In this document: one piece after another, positions 47,852 to 58,270 of the stretch
How positions within the stretch are numbered: the stretch's first letter is position 1
Layout of the letters: each line of letters opens with the position of its first letter
NCBI RefSeq assembly: GCF_014648295.1
Contig: NZ_BMQV01000007.1
Coordinates: 62,001-126,000, forward strand
Length of the DNA: 64,000 bases
Source: Shewanella saliphila
Lineage (GTDB): Bacteria > Pseudomonadota > Gammaproteobacteria > Enterobacterales > Shewanellaceae
Reading direction: 5' to 3'
Made by a program: the position numbers and the translations under genes
The notes under the pieces: generated by a model
Database searches by the model: none
Seen by the model: only the letters and a program-made list of their open reading frames with translations
What the model was told of the DNA's origin: nothing

Positions 47852-49629
47852 TAGTAACCCTCCTGCTGTTGATTAAGCATTTGCGCTAACAAGCCTTCAC
47901 TGCCAAGTAACTCACTCACCTCACCTTGCTGCACAATAAGGCCTTTATCCATCACCAACACCTTATCCATTGCGCTTAAGTCATCTAACCGATGGGTAAC
48001 GGTTAACCCACTCACGCCTTGCATGGCAGTTTGCAATGACGCCAACACAAACTGCTCGCTTTGAGCATCTAAACTGGCAGTTGGCTCATCGAGTAAAAAC
48101 AGCTTGGCGGGTTGCGCGAGTGCCCGCGCTAAAGCAAAACGTTGCGCCTGGCCAACAGAGACTCCCGCGCTTTGATCGCTGATCATCAGGTCGAGCCCCT
48201 GGGCATGCTGAGTGACAAAGTCGCTAATATTGGCTTGCTCAAGTAGCGTCATAATTTGCGAGTCGGTTAATTGTGGATTTGCCAGTGCGACATTATCGCG
48301 CACCGTGCCATGAAACAATTGCGGGTCTTGACCAAGCCAGGCTAAATGCCGGCGCCAGTCGCTAGGCGCAATACTCGACAGTGATTGTTGATTCACCATT
48401 AGTTGGCCTTTGTAGGGTAAAAAACCTAACAAAGCATTAAGTAAACTGGTTTTCCCCGCGCCACTTGGGCCAACTATCGCCCAATGTTCGCCCGCAGGCA
48501 GCGTAAATGAAATTGGTCCTAATAAACGCTGACCATCAACACTAAACACCTCAAGATTAACAGCTTCAATACTGATGGCATCGACCGAAAATGACGCTTT
48601 ATCTGGACTGTGAGCATCTGTTTTAGCGCCTTCAACCTGGTAGTCGAGTAATTCAACTAAGGTTTCTGCAGCGCCAATGGCTTGCGCTTTAGCATGGTAA
48701 TGGGTGCCTAAATCGCGCAGTGGCTGAAAAAACTCTGGCGCTAAAATGAGTACAAACATGCCGGTAAATAAGCTAATACTGACGCCGTAATGGCCAAAAT
48801 CTAAATGGTCTAAATAACTAAAGCCAAAATACACCGCAAGCACGGCAATCGACACGGCAGCAAAAAACTCTAATACCGCAGAACTTAAAAAAGCTAAACG
48901 CAGCACCGACATGGTGCGGCTACGAAAATCTTCTGATGCGCTTTCTATATTACTAAGCTCAGCATCACCGCGATGAAATAACTTAACGGTTTGTAAGCCT
49001 TTTAAGCGGTCCATAAAGTGGCCGCTTAAACGTGCTAACGCTTTAACATTTTTACGGTTAGCATCGGCCGCGCCCATACCCACTAAAATCATAAACATTG
49101 GGATTAAGGGGGCTGTGACTAATAAAATAACCCCTGCCGCCCAGTTAAGCGGAAATACACACACCAAAATAAGCAAAGGGATAAAGCCGGCTAACATCAT
49201 TTGCGGCACGTATTTAGCGTAATAGTCGTGTAAGTCTTCAACCTGTTCAAATACTAAACTCGCCCAAGCACCTGACGGTTTGCCTTTAATAAACACAGGC
49301 CCTAACTCAACCAACTTATTCAACACAGCTTGGCGAATGTCGCTGCGTAAACGTTTACCCGCCTCAAAACTCACTCGCTCACGCACTTGCGCTAATGCAG
49401 CACGCAAGAGTAACAGACCAATGAGACCAATAAATTCAAGATTAGATGCGTGCAGTGACATATTTTGCATAATCACTTGCTGCAAAATGCGCGCGATACA
49501 ATAAGCCTGACCCACAATAGCAACGCCATTGAGCCAGCCACATAAAATAGATAATTTAAGGAAAATACCACAGGCAGGCTGTTGGCTTTTAAGCCACTGA
49601 GTTAATGACTTTTCTAACGACTTATCCAT
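47851..49629 (-). CDS. cydD: Heterodimeric ABC exporter CydD
   Basis: The partner of CydC, 592 residues. The membrane half includes FEAGKRLRSDIRQAVLNKL and GKPSGAWASLVFEQVEDLHDYYA. The ATPase has Walker A GPSGAGKTSLLNALLG and a Walker B KLFLLDEPTASLD. The signature reads VSVGQAQRFALARA instead of LSGGQ, a known CydD feature. Translation is coupled with cydC. Confidence 0.93.
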   Translation of the reverse strand: MDKSLEKSLTQWLKSQQPACGIFLKLSILCGWLNGVAIVGQAYCIARILQQVIMQNMSLHASNLEFIGLIGLLLLRAALAQVRERVSFEAGKRLRSDIRQAVLNKLVELGPVFIKGKPSGAWASLVFEQVEDLHDYYAKYVPQMMLAGFIPLLILVCVFPLNWAAGVILLVTAPLIPMFMILVGMGAADANRKNVKALARLSGHFMDRLKGLQTVKLFHRGDAELSNIESASEDFRSRTMSVLRLAFLSSAVLEFFAAVSIAVLAVYFGFSYLDHLDFGHYGVSISLFTGMFVLILAPEFFQPLRDLGTHYHAKAQAIGAAETLVELLDYQVEGAKTDAHSPDKASFSVDAISIEAVNLEVFSVDGQRLLGPISFTLPAGEHWAIVGPSGAGKTSLLNALLGFLPYKGQLMVNQQSLSSIAPSDWRRHLAWLGQDPQLFHGTVRDNVALANPQLTDSQIMTLLEQANISDFVTQHAQGLDLMISDQSAGVSVGQAQRFALARALAQPAKLFLLDEPTASLDAQSEQFVLASLQTAMQGVSGLTVTHRLDDLSAMDKVLVMDKGLIVQQGEVSELLGSEGLLAQMLNQQQEGY

Positions 49630-49797
49630 GACGCTCCGGCAGTGTTTATTTTCACCCTAAATTCGCCCTGCAGTATCGCAGCACTGGACGTGAGATAACA
49701 CCTTAAATAGTGTAAATGTTAACTGATTCACATTTTGCTAATGGACTATCAGTAATGGATATCTGTTATAGGTAATCGCGCTTAAATCAAGCTTAAA

Positions 49798-50871
49798 CTA
49801 CAACAGAAAAGGTTCATTTGAGGGAGTATGGCCGTATTTGACTAACACATGCCATAACAGTTTTAAGTCTTGCAGCTTTTTGGTGTGCGCGCCGCGCTCA
49901 CTCCAGGAGGTGGGTTGCTTTTGCAGTTGATAAGCGGCTCGGCCAATAATTTCAGCATTGATTATCTGATCTTCAGCAATACTGTGTGCCAACGTCGGCA
50001 TTGCCGCACCACGAAAATCATCGGGTACATCTGTCACCCGCATTTGTCTGCCATTGTGCCAAAGCAGTTCAATGTCATATTCATCGCACAGTGCCACTAA
50101 AGAATCACCAATTTGACTGCCAATAAATGAGGGGTCGGCGACTAACACGGCAACATCTTTATCTAACGATACATCACCGTGAATTTGCGCCTCAATGTAA
50201 TGATCCAAATTACCGCAAGGTTCATTGTCAAAGCGTTTTTCTGTCGGGGCGGTTAAATGCTGACTAAAGTAATTAATCAACTTACTGGGTTTAAGCCCTA
50301 CGCAACCTAAGGCATATTGGCGCTCAAAACTTTCGCTCAATAGCGCCGCTAAAATCACATCAAAGCACTTTATGGTGCCTTTCTCTTTTGGCAGCCGGTA
50401 CGAGTCCATATAGCTGAAAGTACAACGCGGTAATATTTGCGAATGAGTCACTAAGTAACAACTGCCAAAACGCGGTGCAGGGCCTAACGGACAGAGGCCA
50501 AAATCAAGCGCGCCGTATTTGGGGCGATGCTTAATGCCAGAATAACAATTGCCAAATAATTGGTTTTCCCAATGGTCGCGGGAGCCACCAAGCTCAGGCG
50601 ACAAATGACCATTCGACACATGAGTTTCAAACTGGCTTTTATACACACCGTCGCGCAATAAGCCGTCGACCACACAGAGACCACGGCTATCAATTCGGTC
50701 GGGGTGAAAATGCAAGGCCACTCGACTGTGGCTAGAAAGTTGGCGCATCGCCATTTGTAACGCTAAGGTAGAAATGTTCGACATTAACAACACATTCTTA
50801 ATCACAGCATGAGCGTGATCTCGCAGCTCATATGCCGTTTTCTCGATGTGTGTGTGTGCCGTTAATTTCAT
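49798..50871 (-). CDS. DUF3626-family protein
   Basis: A 357-residue protein matched from memory to DUF3626, a family of unknown function with patchy distribution. Recognisable motifs are ALHFHPDR (about residue 52), GVYKSQFETHVSNGHL (about 76-91), DHWENQLFG, YGALDFG, and APRFGSCYLV (about 130-140). The C-terminal half has ALGCVGLKPSKLI and VLVADPSFIGSQIGDSL. No signal or membrane helix. It is monocistronic, between cydD and rhlE, which suggests no role. The alternation of His, Tyr and Glu blocks is reminiscent of ADP-ribosyltransferase folds, but this is speculation. Confidence 0.75.
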   Translation of the reverse strand: MKLTAHTHIEKTAYELRDHAHAVIKNVLLMSNISTLALQMAMRQLSSHSRVALHFHPDRIDSRGLCVVDGLLRDGVYKSQFETHVSNGHLSPELGGSRDHWENQLFGNCYSGIKHRPKYGALDFGLCPLGPAPRFGSCYLVTHSQILPRCTFSYMDSYRLPKEKGTIKCFDVILAALLSESFERQYALGCVGLKPSKLINYFSQHLTAPTEKRFDNEPCGNLDHYIEAQIHGDVSLDKDVAVLVADPSFIGSQIGDSLVALCDEYDIELLWHNGRQMRVTDVPDDFRGAAMPTLAHSIAEDQIINAEIIGRAAYQLQKQPTSWSERGAHTKKLQDLKLLWHVLVKYGHTPSNEPFLL

Positions 50872-51192
50872 CAGTTGATATCACCTTAACAGTAAATAAC
50901 CTCAGCTAAGTCGCTGAATATAGGTTGTCATTTTATTGTATGTAATAAGTTGAGCTTTAGCACTGATCGTAGCCTCAAGATTAACACTATTTCATTCTAA
51001 ATCATTATATTCATAAGCATTGATAGCTAAATGTGTCTCAAAGACACCACAACAAGGGCAAACAGCACCGCATAGCTTGCAATTATCAAGAGTTTATTAG
51101 CACTTATAGCGGTTTTCAGGTAAGCTTCACGGCCGCCGTTTCTGGCTACCTTTTATTCAAAGCAACAATGCGTTGCCCAAAGAGATTTTTCT
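50872..51192. promoter_or_regulatory. Divergent region, DUF3626 gene / rhlE
   Basis: 321 bp with no supported gene; a small frame at 51033-51242 overlaps the rhlE start and lacks a ribosome site. AT-rich near 50960-51020, as a promoter would be. A long rhlE leader is likely. Confidence 0.4.
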
Positions 51193-52698
51193 ATGAGTTT
51201 TGCCTCACTTGGTCTGAATGCTGCTATTTTAAAAGCGGTTGAAAAACAAGGTTATGACACCCCCTCTCCTATTCAAGCACAAGCCATTCCAGCCGTATTA
51301 GCCGGACAAGATGTGATGGCAGCAGCCCAAACCGGGACTGGAAAAACCGCAGGCTTTACCCTGCCAATCCTAGAATTATTGTCAAAAGGCAGCCGTGCTC
51401 AACGCGGTCAAGTGCGTGCATTAGTATTGACACCAACGCGAGAATTAGCCGCCCAGGTACAAGAAAGTGTGGCCACATACGGCGTTAACTTACCGCTTAA
51501 GTCGGCCGTAGTATTTGGCGGAGTATCCATTATCCCGCAACTTGCCGCGCTGCGTAACGGCGTAGATATTTTAGTGGCAACCCCAGGTCGATTACTCGAT
51601 TTGTGCCAACAAAAAGCCATTAGTTTTAGTAAATTAGAAATCCTGGTGTTAGACGAAGCTGACCGCATGTTAGACATGGGCTTTATTCGCGACATTAAAA
51701 AGGTGTTAGCGTTACTGCCGCCTAAACGTCAAAACTTGATGTTTTCGGCGACCTTCTCGGACGACATCCGTGAATTAGCTAAAGGCTTAGTCAATAACCC
51801 TGTCGAGATTTCGGTTACGCCACGTAATGCCACCGCCAATACCGTTACCCAATGTGTTTACCCATTGGATAAAACCCGTAAATCTATGGCGTTAATCGAA
51901 TTGATTAAAACCAATGATTGGAAACAAGTATTGGTGTTTTCGCGCACTAAACATGGCGCTAACCGTTTGGCCAAAAACCTAGACGCTGCAGGCATTAAAG
52001 CTGCTGCTATCCATGGTAATAAAAGCCAAACTGCCCGCACTAAAGCATTAGCTGATTTTAAAGCTGGCACAGTGCAAGTTATGGTGGCAACTGACATCGC
52101 CGCGCGCGGTATCGACATTGACCAACTACCATTTGTTGTTAACTTTGACCTGCCTAACGTACCTGAAGATTATGTTCATCGTATTGGCCGTACTGGCCGT
52201 GCGGGTTCAACAGGCCAAGCAGTATCGTTAGTCGGCCTTGAAGAAGTTAAATTGTTGCACGATATTGAGCGCTTAATTAATCGCACCATTGAACGCAAAC
52301 AACTTGCCGGTTTTGAAGCACCATTCACTATTCCTGAAGCAAGTAGCCGCTCAGGTCATAAAGCCAATAGTGTTAAAAAGCCCAACCCGAATCGCAGCAA
52401 GCATGCTCAGCAGCAAGCTAATGGGGCACAAGGTGATAAGCCTGCGCGTAAATATGACTCGCGTCAGCAATCTCGCAGCAATAAAGAAGGTCAGTCGCAA
52501 GGTGCTAACAAGCCAAAAGCCGCCGGCAACAGAGCTGAAGCGATTGCCAATGGTAACAAACCACCACAGCGTAACCGTCCACCGCGTCGCAGCGGTGGTG
52601 GTGCAACTGGTGGCGCTGCAGCGAGTAGCAATAGCAACACGGGTTCTGCGTCAAAGGGCAGCGTTAATCCATACGCCAATGCCAAAGTAAAAAACTAA
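51193..52698 (+). CDS. rhlE: DEAD-box RNA helicase RhlE
   Basis: An ATP-dependent RNA helicase for ribosome assembly and RNA turnover. Motifs in order are Q motif [23 protein letters not shown] (I), PTRELAAQ (Ia), [12 protein letters not shown] (II), FSATF (III), [11 protein letters not shown] (V) and [10 protein letters not shown] (VI). From about residue 385 the tail is rich in Lys, Arg, Asn, Gln and Gly, typical of RhlE C termini that bind RNA. Length is 501 residues. It shares a terminator with dbpA. Confidence 0.94.
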   Translation: MSFASLGLNAAILKAVEKQGYDTPSPIQAQAIPAVLAGQDVMAAAQTGTGKTAGFTLPILELLSKGSRAQRGQVRALVLTPTRELAAQVQESVATYGVNLPLKSAVVFGGVSIIPQLAALRNGVDILVATPGRLLDLCQQKAISFSKLEILVLDEADRMLDMGFIRDIKKVLALLPPKRQNLMFSATFSDDIRELAKGLVNNPVEISVTPRNATANTVTQCVYPLDKTRKSMALIELIKTNDWKQVLVFSRTKHGANRLAKNLDAAGIKAAAIHGNKSQTARTKALADFKAGTVQVMVATDIAARGIDIDQLPFVVNFDLPNVPEDYVHRIGRTGRAGSTGQAVSLVGLEEVKLLHDIERLINRTIERKQLAGFEAPFTIPEASSRSGHKANSVKKPNPNRSKHAQQQANGAQGDKPARKYDSRQQSRSNKEGQSQGANKPKAAGNRAEAIANGNKPPQRNRPPRRSGGGATGGAAASSNSNTGSASKGSVNPYANAKVKN

Positions 52699-52773
52699 GA
52701 TTGAATTTAAGCGATACGATTTATGTTTTATCGCGTAGTGAATAGCTGCTAAGCCAATCGTTACTTAGCCAAT

Positions 52774-52806
52774 AAAAAACCGCTGAACATTGTTCAGCGG
52801 TTTTTT
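52774..52806. terminator. Bidirectional terminator, rhlE / dbpA
   Basis: A perfect stem, AAAAAACCGCTGAAC with GTTCAGCGGTTTTTT around a 3-base loop, placed between two convergent helicase genes. Confidence 0.93.
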
Positions 52807-52825
52807 GTTTAAACATCTATTACGA

Positions 52826-54199
52826 TTACATAAACCAGGCTCGGTAGTTACGACCCTTCAACTTACCTTTATTGAGTTTATTTAGCGCTTGCTTTGACGC
52901 CTTACTGCTTACGGCAACATAAGCACGGAACTCAGTGACTTTAATTTTACCAATATCATTAAAATCTAAGCCGTTATCACCAGTTAATGCGCCAACAATG
53001 TCACCTGGACGAATCTTTTGCTTTTTGCCCGCATCTATTTGAATGGTGATCATCTCAGCCGCTTGAGGCTGCTTGTTGAGTGCACTCATCGCTGGCAGTG
53101 TTTCACCGATGATATCTTTGTTCATGGCTTCTTCAATCATCGCCATTTTGTAACCGTCATCTTCACCAAAGAAGGTATATGCTGCACCCGAGCTACCCGC
53201 ACGGCCTGTACGGCCAATACGGTGAATGTGGACTTCTGTATCGTAAGCAATGTGGTAGTTAAATACCGCATCAAGCTCATCAATGTCTAGGCCACGGGCA
53301 GCCACATCTGTCGCCACCAAAATACGCGCACTGCGGTTAGCAAACTGTAATAGCATTTGATCGCGATCGCGTTGTTCTAAATCACCGTGCAGTGCTAACA
53401 CACTAAAACCAAACTCAGCTAATGCATCTGCCACTTGCTGGGTTTCGCGCTTAGTATTACAAAACACTACCGAGCTACGCGGTTGCTTATCAAGCAACAA
53501 CAAACGCAACGCCTCAAGGCGACCTTTGTTGTCATCAACACGGTAAAAGTGCTGTTCAATGGTTAAGTTGTCATGCTTTTGCTCAACTTTTACCATCACA
53601 GGGTTATACATAATTTGATCGGCAATCGATTTGATTTGCTCAGGGAAAGTCGCGCTAAATAATAACGTTTGGCGCTCACGCGGCGCAGCAGCAATAATCT
53701 GGTCGATATGCTGCTGAAAGCCCATTTCTAACATGCGATCTGCTTCATCTAAAATCAACATGTTCATGTTGCTTAAATCTAAGCGGTTACGATCTAAATG
53801 ATCGACAATACGACCCGGCGTGCCAACAATAATATGTGCGCCGTGCTCAAGCGAACCCACTTGTGGTCCCATTGGCACACCACCACATAAGGTTAATACC
53901 TTAATGTTATGAATACCGCGGGCAAGTGTGCGGATTTCTTCAGCGACCTGGTCGGCAAGCTCACGGGTTGGGCACAACACCATGGTTTGAATACGAAAAC
54001 GTTTTACTTCGAGTTTGTTTAACAGGCCTAAACCAAACGCAGCCGTTTTACCTGAACCTGTTTTTGCTTGGCCTATGACATCTTCACCGGCCAAAATTGG
54101 CGGTAAGCTTTCGGCCTGGATTTGAGTCATTGATTCAAAACCCATAGTTTGTAGGTTTTCAAGCAATTCAGTTTTTAAATTAAGTGATGCGAAAGCCAT
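52826..54199 (-). CDS. dbpA: 23S-rRNA-specific DEAD-box helicase DbpA
   Basis: A helicase activated by hairpin 92 of 23S rRNA. Motifs are [61 protein letters not shown] and [10 protein letters not shown]. The C-terminal DbpA RRM-type domain is present (QKIRPGDIVGALTG, FNDIGKIKVTEFRAYVAV), and this distinguishes it from RhlE. Length is 457 residues from 54199, the same as E. coli DbpA as I recall it; a longer frame to 54280 would add a poor tail. Confidence 0.93.
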   Translation of the reverse strand: MAFASLNLKTELLENLQTMGFESMTQIQAESLPPILAGEDVIGQAKTGSGKTAAFGLGLLNKLEVKRFRIQTMVLCPTRELADQVAEEIRTLARGIHNIKVLTLCGGVPMGPQVGSLEHGAHIIVGTPGRIVDHLDRNRLDLSNMNMLILDEADRMLEMGFQQHIDQIIAAAPRERQTLLFSATFPEQIKSIADQIMYNPVMVKVEQKHDNLTIEQHFYRVDDNKGRLEALRLLLLDKQPRSSVVFCNTKRETQQVADALAEFGFSVLALHGDLEQRDRDQMLLQFANRSARILVATDVAARGLDIDELDAVFNYHIAYDTEVHIHRIGRTGRAGSSGAAYTFFGEDDGYKMAMIEEAMNKDIIGETLPAMSALNKQPQAAEMITIQIDAGKKQKIRPGDIVGALTGDNGLDFNDIGKIKVTEFRAYVAVSSKASKQALNKLNKGKLKGRNYRAWFM

Positions 54200-54346
54200 G
54201 TTAACGGCCGGTTCAGTAGACTGACTCAAGGCGAATATCCTCTGATATCGAAAGCAAAAAAGCGCACAAGTGCTGCACAAACAAATTAGCCAAGGTGATT
54301 ATTGTCAGTATAGCGAATGCTACACATCAAATTGTCCTTGGCCATA

Positions 54347-54612
54347 TATACCCAATCAACCTGAAGATGCTCGATTTCAGCAAGAATTTACACGCGTTTA
54401 GACAAGGCATTGATTGCTGGTAATGGTTATTCCCTTTCCAAAATCAATAACGCAGCATAAACGCGTGTAAAACTTGCCCTTTGGGAGTTTCACCGTGCTT
54501 CCACTACGTTGTTACGTTAACTTATAAGGTACCTACATTACTGCATTAACGCGCCTAGTATTGAAAACACGGTGAAGCTCTGAAACACGTCTCTTCAAGT
54601 TGATTGGGTATA
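54347..54612. mobile_element. MITE-like element with 20-bp terminal inverted repeats
   Basis: Left end TATACCCAATCAACCTGAAG and right end complement match at 19 of 20 positions. Inside are two further perfect inverted repeats: TTTACACGCGTTTA (54387-54400) with its complement (54458-54471), and TTCACCGTG (54489-54497) with its complement (54568-54576). It carries no coding frame. TA borders at both ends suggest a TA-targeting transposon origin. It lies in the region between dbpA and pirin. Confidence 0.75.
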
Positions 54613-54689
54613 CACGCTATTGTAGCAATTTTCTTCAGCTTTCGCTGACAAATCTTTCTCTCAAACAGGGATAATTTATGATTAGCTGA

Positions 54690-55556
54690 CTATTCTATCT
54701 GGCCAAAAAGCCCTTGCTGATAATCACGCACCGCTTGGTCTATTTCGGCTTGGGTATTCATCACAAACGGGCCCATTTGCACTATTAATTCATTAATGGG
54801 ATTGCCTGCAAAAATCAATAGGCCAGCCCCGCAAGCTTCTGCTTGAAAATGACATAGTTCAACGGCATCTAGCAGTAACAACTGCCCTTCGCCTGAGGTT
54901 TCACGCAGTCCCTGCTCATCCACGTAATGGATTTCACCTTGGTAAATATATACAAACGCGGTGTGATAACGTTCAAGGTTAAGTGTGCCGTAGCCGTGTT
55001 CATTTAAGGTTAACTCGGCTATCGCACCCTCCCCAGCGAGTCCTTGAATAGGCCCATCGATGAACTCCAGACTATGATTAAAGCCCCAATGGCCAGCCAG
55101 TGCTGTCAAGGTCGCGCCGTGTTCGTTACTTTGTTGTGGTTTAATGCATTGAGTACTGTCTTGATAAATTGGCGGGCGCATTTTGTCTTTAGCTGGCATG
55201 TTTAGCCAAATTTGAAATCCATGCAGACCATCATTGGCATCGGCTAGCGGCATTTCAGAATGCACAACGCCACGGCCGGTACTCATCCACTGTACATCAC
55301 CTGCGCGGATTGGTTTAACATTACCCATTTGGTCGCGATGTTCAAATCCACCCTTACGGATATAGGTAAAGGTTTCGACACCACGGTGAGGGTGTGGCGG
55401 AAAGCCACCGATAAAATCTTGCTCGTCATTTGATTTGATCTCATCGATCATTAAAAAAGGATCAAAACGAAGTTGCTCAAAGTCAGACACTCGACTGATG
55501 TTCACACCATCACCGTCCATTGCCGCTAAGGCACTAAAACGCTGTATCACTCTCAT
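54690..55556 (-). CDS. Pirin-family protein
   Basis: A 288-residue bicupin. The N-terminal cupin has the metal site: PHPHRGVETFTYI (His residues), then FEHRDQMGN and GVVHSEMP (His and Glu). The C-terminal cupin (about residues 150-280) ends in a conserved LIFAGNPINELI and GPFVMNTQ. Bacterial pirins include quercetin dioxygenases and regulators; the role here is unknown. Downstream of the MITE-like element. Confidence 0.9.
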   Translation of the reverse strand: MRVIQRFSALAAMDGDGVNISRVSDFEQLRFDPFLMIDEIKSNDEQDFIGGFPPHPHRGVETFTYIRKGGFEHRDQMGNVKPIRAGDVQWMSTGRGVVHSEMPLADANDGLHGFQIWLNMPAKDKMRPPIYQDSTQCIKPQQSNEHGATLTALAGHWGFNHSLEFIDGPIQGLAGEGAIAELTLNEHGYGTLNLERYHTAFVYIYQGEIHYVDEQGLRETSGEGQLLLLDAVELCHFQAEACGAGLLIFAGNPINELIVQMGPFVMNTQAEIDQAVRDYQQGLFGQIE

Positions 55557-55711
55557 GCAAACCTCAATCTATAAACCTATTTGTAACAGAATAGCAGGCC
55601 TCTAGCCGAATAAAAATGGCATAATAGTGTGATTTACTGTCGATAAAATCGATACTTTTCTAGCAGTTCAAAGGGCTAACACTGCAAGCGACTCAAGCCA
55701 GCTGAATCAGG

Positions 55712-57262
55712 TTAGTTAAACTGCGCCACCAGCTCAGTTTGCCGGTAGCCCTGAGCACTAATATCTTGGCTGTGTAGCGACGCATTTTGGCAATTTTGCT
55801 CAAACTGTTTAATACCACTTTGCAAGGTCATCGCATTAGTATGAATTTGATTAACCACAACAGCTTGTTGTTCAGCAGCTACCGATATTTGTTCACCGTT
55901 ATTTTCTATAATGGCCATCACATTACTGACTGAGGTTAAACTTTCATCCAGCATTTTACTTGAATCAATACTCTTACTCGTCAGTACATGACTTTGGTCC
56001 ATTTGGGCAACAGCCTGAGCGGTAGTTTTGCTAAGTGTATTGATAATGGTATGAATTTCATTGGCTGATGTTGCCGAGCGACTGGCTAAATTACGCACTT
56101 CATCAGCGACAACAGCAAAGCCTCTGCCCGTTTCACCTGCACGAGCGGCCTCAATGGCGGCATTAAGCGCCAATAAGTTAGTTTGCTTGGCTATCTCCTC
56201 GATGACCTCAACCACTTTATTTACATTTTGGCACTGCTGGTTTAATGACGAAATCGCCACACGCGATTCAGCAAGCAAGTTATTAATTTCTGATGTTGCG
56301 GTTTGGCTATGTGTCAGCGCCTCTTTAGTGGCTTGGATTTGAGACACTAACTGAAGGATTTCTGTTGTTGAGTTTGCCGTGTTTTGAGCAATATCAGTTA
56401 CAGATGAACTCATTTGCCCAATAGCAGTAACCACTTGTTCAAGGTTTTGCGATTGCTCAACGAGTTGACTTTGGTTGGCATTATTTTGTTGTTGATGTTC
56501 ATCCAATCCTTGCTGAAGGTGCTCACCACTGTCTTTAATGCGCCCTACAACCGCAAGCGTTTCTGCTTTTTGCATTCGCAAACTTAACTCTAAATGAGAT
56601 AACTCATCGACATGACCTGTATAAACAAATTGGTTCAGTGGATTATTATGTATTGACTTACTCACGGCGATCACGGTTGCAAAACGGTGTTTCAGAAAAT
56701 AAAGTGGCATGCAAAAGCACATAACAGCAGCAACAAACCCAAAAACTGCAAATGTTGAACTTAAATAAGGTAGACAGACAAACAGGATGACAGAACACAA
56801 CCAAGTGAAAAATAACTTAGTGATAATACTGGCACCCAATTTAGGTTTGGCCTTTTTACCAGCATTTATCGCATCGTAACAAGCCTGAGCACGCTGGGTG
56901 AGTTCAGGATCTGCTTGTGTTCTTACTGATTGATATTCGCAAATACTGCCATTACGTTTTATTGGTGTAACGTAGGCGTTGACCCAATAATATTTACCGT
57001 TTTTACACCGATTTTTTACCAGTCCCATCCAGCTTTGTCCTTGCTTGATGGTATTCCATAAATCAGCAAAAGCAGCTTTGGGCATATCAGGGTGGCGTAC
57101 AATGTTATGTGGTTGATTAATTAACTCATCTTTGCTGTAACCGCACACATTAATAAAGTCTTCATTCACATGAGTAATAATGCTGTCTAAATCGGTAGTG
57201 GAGAGTATTTTATAATCGGACGGATAGGTGACTTCCTCATCGATAATTTCTTTTATAGCCAT
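55712..57262 (-). CDS. Aer-like chemoreceptor (PAS-MCP)
   Basis: An energy or redox-sensing methyl-accepting chemotaxis protein of 516 residues. The N-terminal PAS (about residues 12-115) is of the Aer type: [41 protein letters not shown] and [17 protein letters not shown]. Two adjacent membrane helices follow (about 155-200), then HAMP-like and signalling domain with the conserved hairpin [19 protein letters not shown]. The start is ATG at 57262; a TTG upstream is unlikely. No periplasmic ligand domain. Confidence 0.9.
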   Translation of the reverse strand: MAIKEIIDEEVTYPSDYKILSTTDLDSIITHVNEDFINVCGYSKDELINQPHNIVRHPDMPKAAFADLWNTIKQGQSWMGLVKNRCKNGKYYWVNAYVTPIKRNGSICEYQSVRTQADPELTQRAQACYDAINAGKKAKPKLGASIITKLFFTWLCSVILFVCLPYLSSTFAVFGFVAAVMCFCMPLYFLKHRFATVIAVSKSIHNNPLNQFVYTGHVDELSHLELSLRMQKAETLAVVGRIKDSGEHLQQGLDEHQQQNNANQSQLVEQSQNLEQVVTAIGQMSSSVTDIAQNTANSTTEILQLVSQIQATKEALTHSQTATSEINNLLAESRVAISSLNQQCQNVNKVVEVIEEIAKQTNLLALNAAIEAARAGETGRGFAVVADEVRNLASRSATSANEIHTIINTLSKTTAQAVAQMDQSHVLTSKSIDSSKMLDESLTSVSNVMAIIENNGEQISVAAEQQAVVVNQIHTNAMTLQSGIKQFEQNCQNASLHSQDISAQGYRQTELVAQFN

Positions 57263-57651
57263 ATTGATGTCGTTAATTTTTTTGTGTAGGACAAGAATAT
57301 GATTATTAATCAATCAATATGACTTTTATGTGATTTCCCGCGACTTTAATCAGAAAAGCACCAACATTTTTAAAATTCACGAAATAAGTCACATTATAAT
57401 AATAACGAAACTGAGTCAGTTCATACTTTAGACAACACAGTTTACTGCTTTTGCCTCAATGTTAAAGACTAACCCAGTATGTTGAAGCACTAACCGATAA
57501 CATTGCTCTGTTGAGTATTGAGCAAAACCTCAACAAGACAGGTATCAGCCCTAAGCAATCATAATGGCTTACTCATGATGTGTACTAGATAACGGTAAAG
57601 GGTGTAAAACACCGTATAATCAAGGTTAATTTACGATTTAGGGAAAATGAC
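57263..57651. promoter_or_regulatory. Intergenic region before the small membrane gene
   Basis: 389 bp with no supported gene. A TATAAT at 57615-57620 is a candidate -10 for the next gene, 31 bases before its start. A GGTGTAAAACACC hairpin lies just upstream of it. Confidence 0.4.
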
Positions 57652-58023
57652 GTGCTAACAAAAATCCTTATTACAGTGTTAGTTATTCTGGGTGCCGTAG
57701 TGTATTTACGACGTGGACGAAATCGCAACGTCAAGTACACCAGAACGATAGAGATTGAAAAACCACCCGTGCTCAGCAAGATAGCTATCTATTCGATGAT
57801 CGCCGTGTCAATGCTGGCAACAGCAGGATATTGGGGCTGGGGTTGGTATGATGATAACACGATTGTAGAAGTCACGATTTCATCTCCCATTGAAGCGATG
57901 ACAGCCAGTTACCAGGTGCGTAAAAAAGATATTGAAGATCAGCGGATAACCACCATTGATGGCATACAAATCAGACTCTCCAATCAAGAGCGACTCACCG
58001 TTAAGGCGCTGAAAACAGATTAA
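57652..58023 (+). CDS. Small membrane protein of unknown function
   Basis: A 123-residue protein. It has an N-terminal hydrophobic helix (residues 3-18), a positively charged loop RRGRNRNVKYTR, a second helix (about 43-61, YSMIAVSMLATAGYWGWGW), then a small soluble domain ending in QIRLSNQERLTVKAL. It starts with GTG, with AGGG eight bases upstream. Not recognised. It lies 247 bp before the TonB-shaped gene, and both carry single-sided envelope features. Confidence 0.65.
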   Translation: MLTKILITVLVILGAVVYLRRGRNRNVKYTRTIEIEKPPVLSKIAIYSMIAVSMLATAGYWGWGWYDDNTIVEVTISSPIEAMTASYQVRKKDIEDQRITTIDGIQIRLSNQERLTVKALKTD

Positions 58024-58270
58024 CGTGATCGGTTTGCTTTTCGATAACCTCACACTTATAAATCATGTAATATGTCAGTTTGGTGTGCTTGTTTTAGGGC
58101 GGGCAAATCTTAACGCAGCTTACACAAACGCATTTTTACCTCACTAATTTTACCTCACTAATAGATTGACATAACAACCCACTCTCCCCTTTCCTTTTAC
58201 AACAAATTGAACTTTACTTTCTATTAACAATCAAACCTAACACCCATAAAATAAACGATATTTAAGTGAC

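Noticed and set aside
51033..51242. A short frame in the rhlE leader
   Set aside because: It overlaps the rhlE start in another frame and lacks a ribosome site or coding character.
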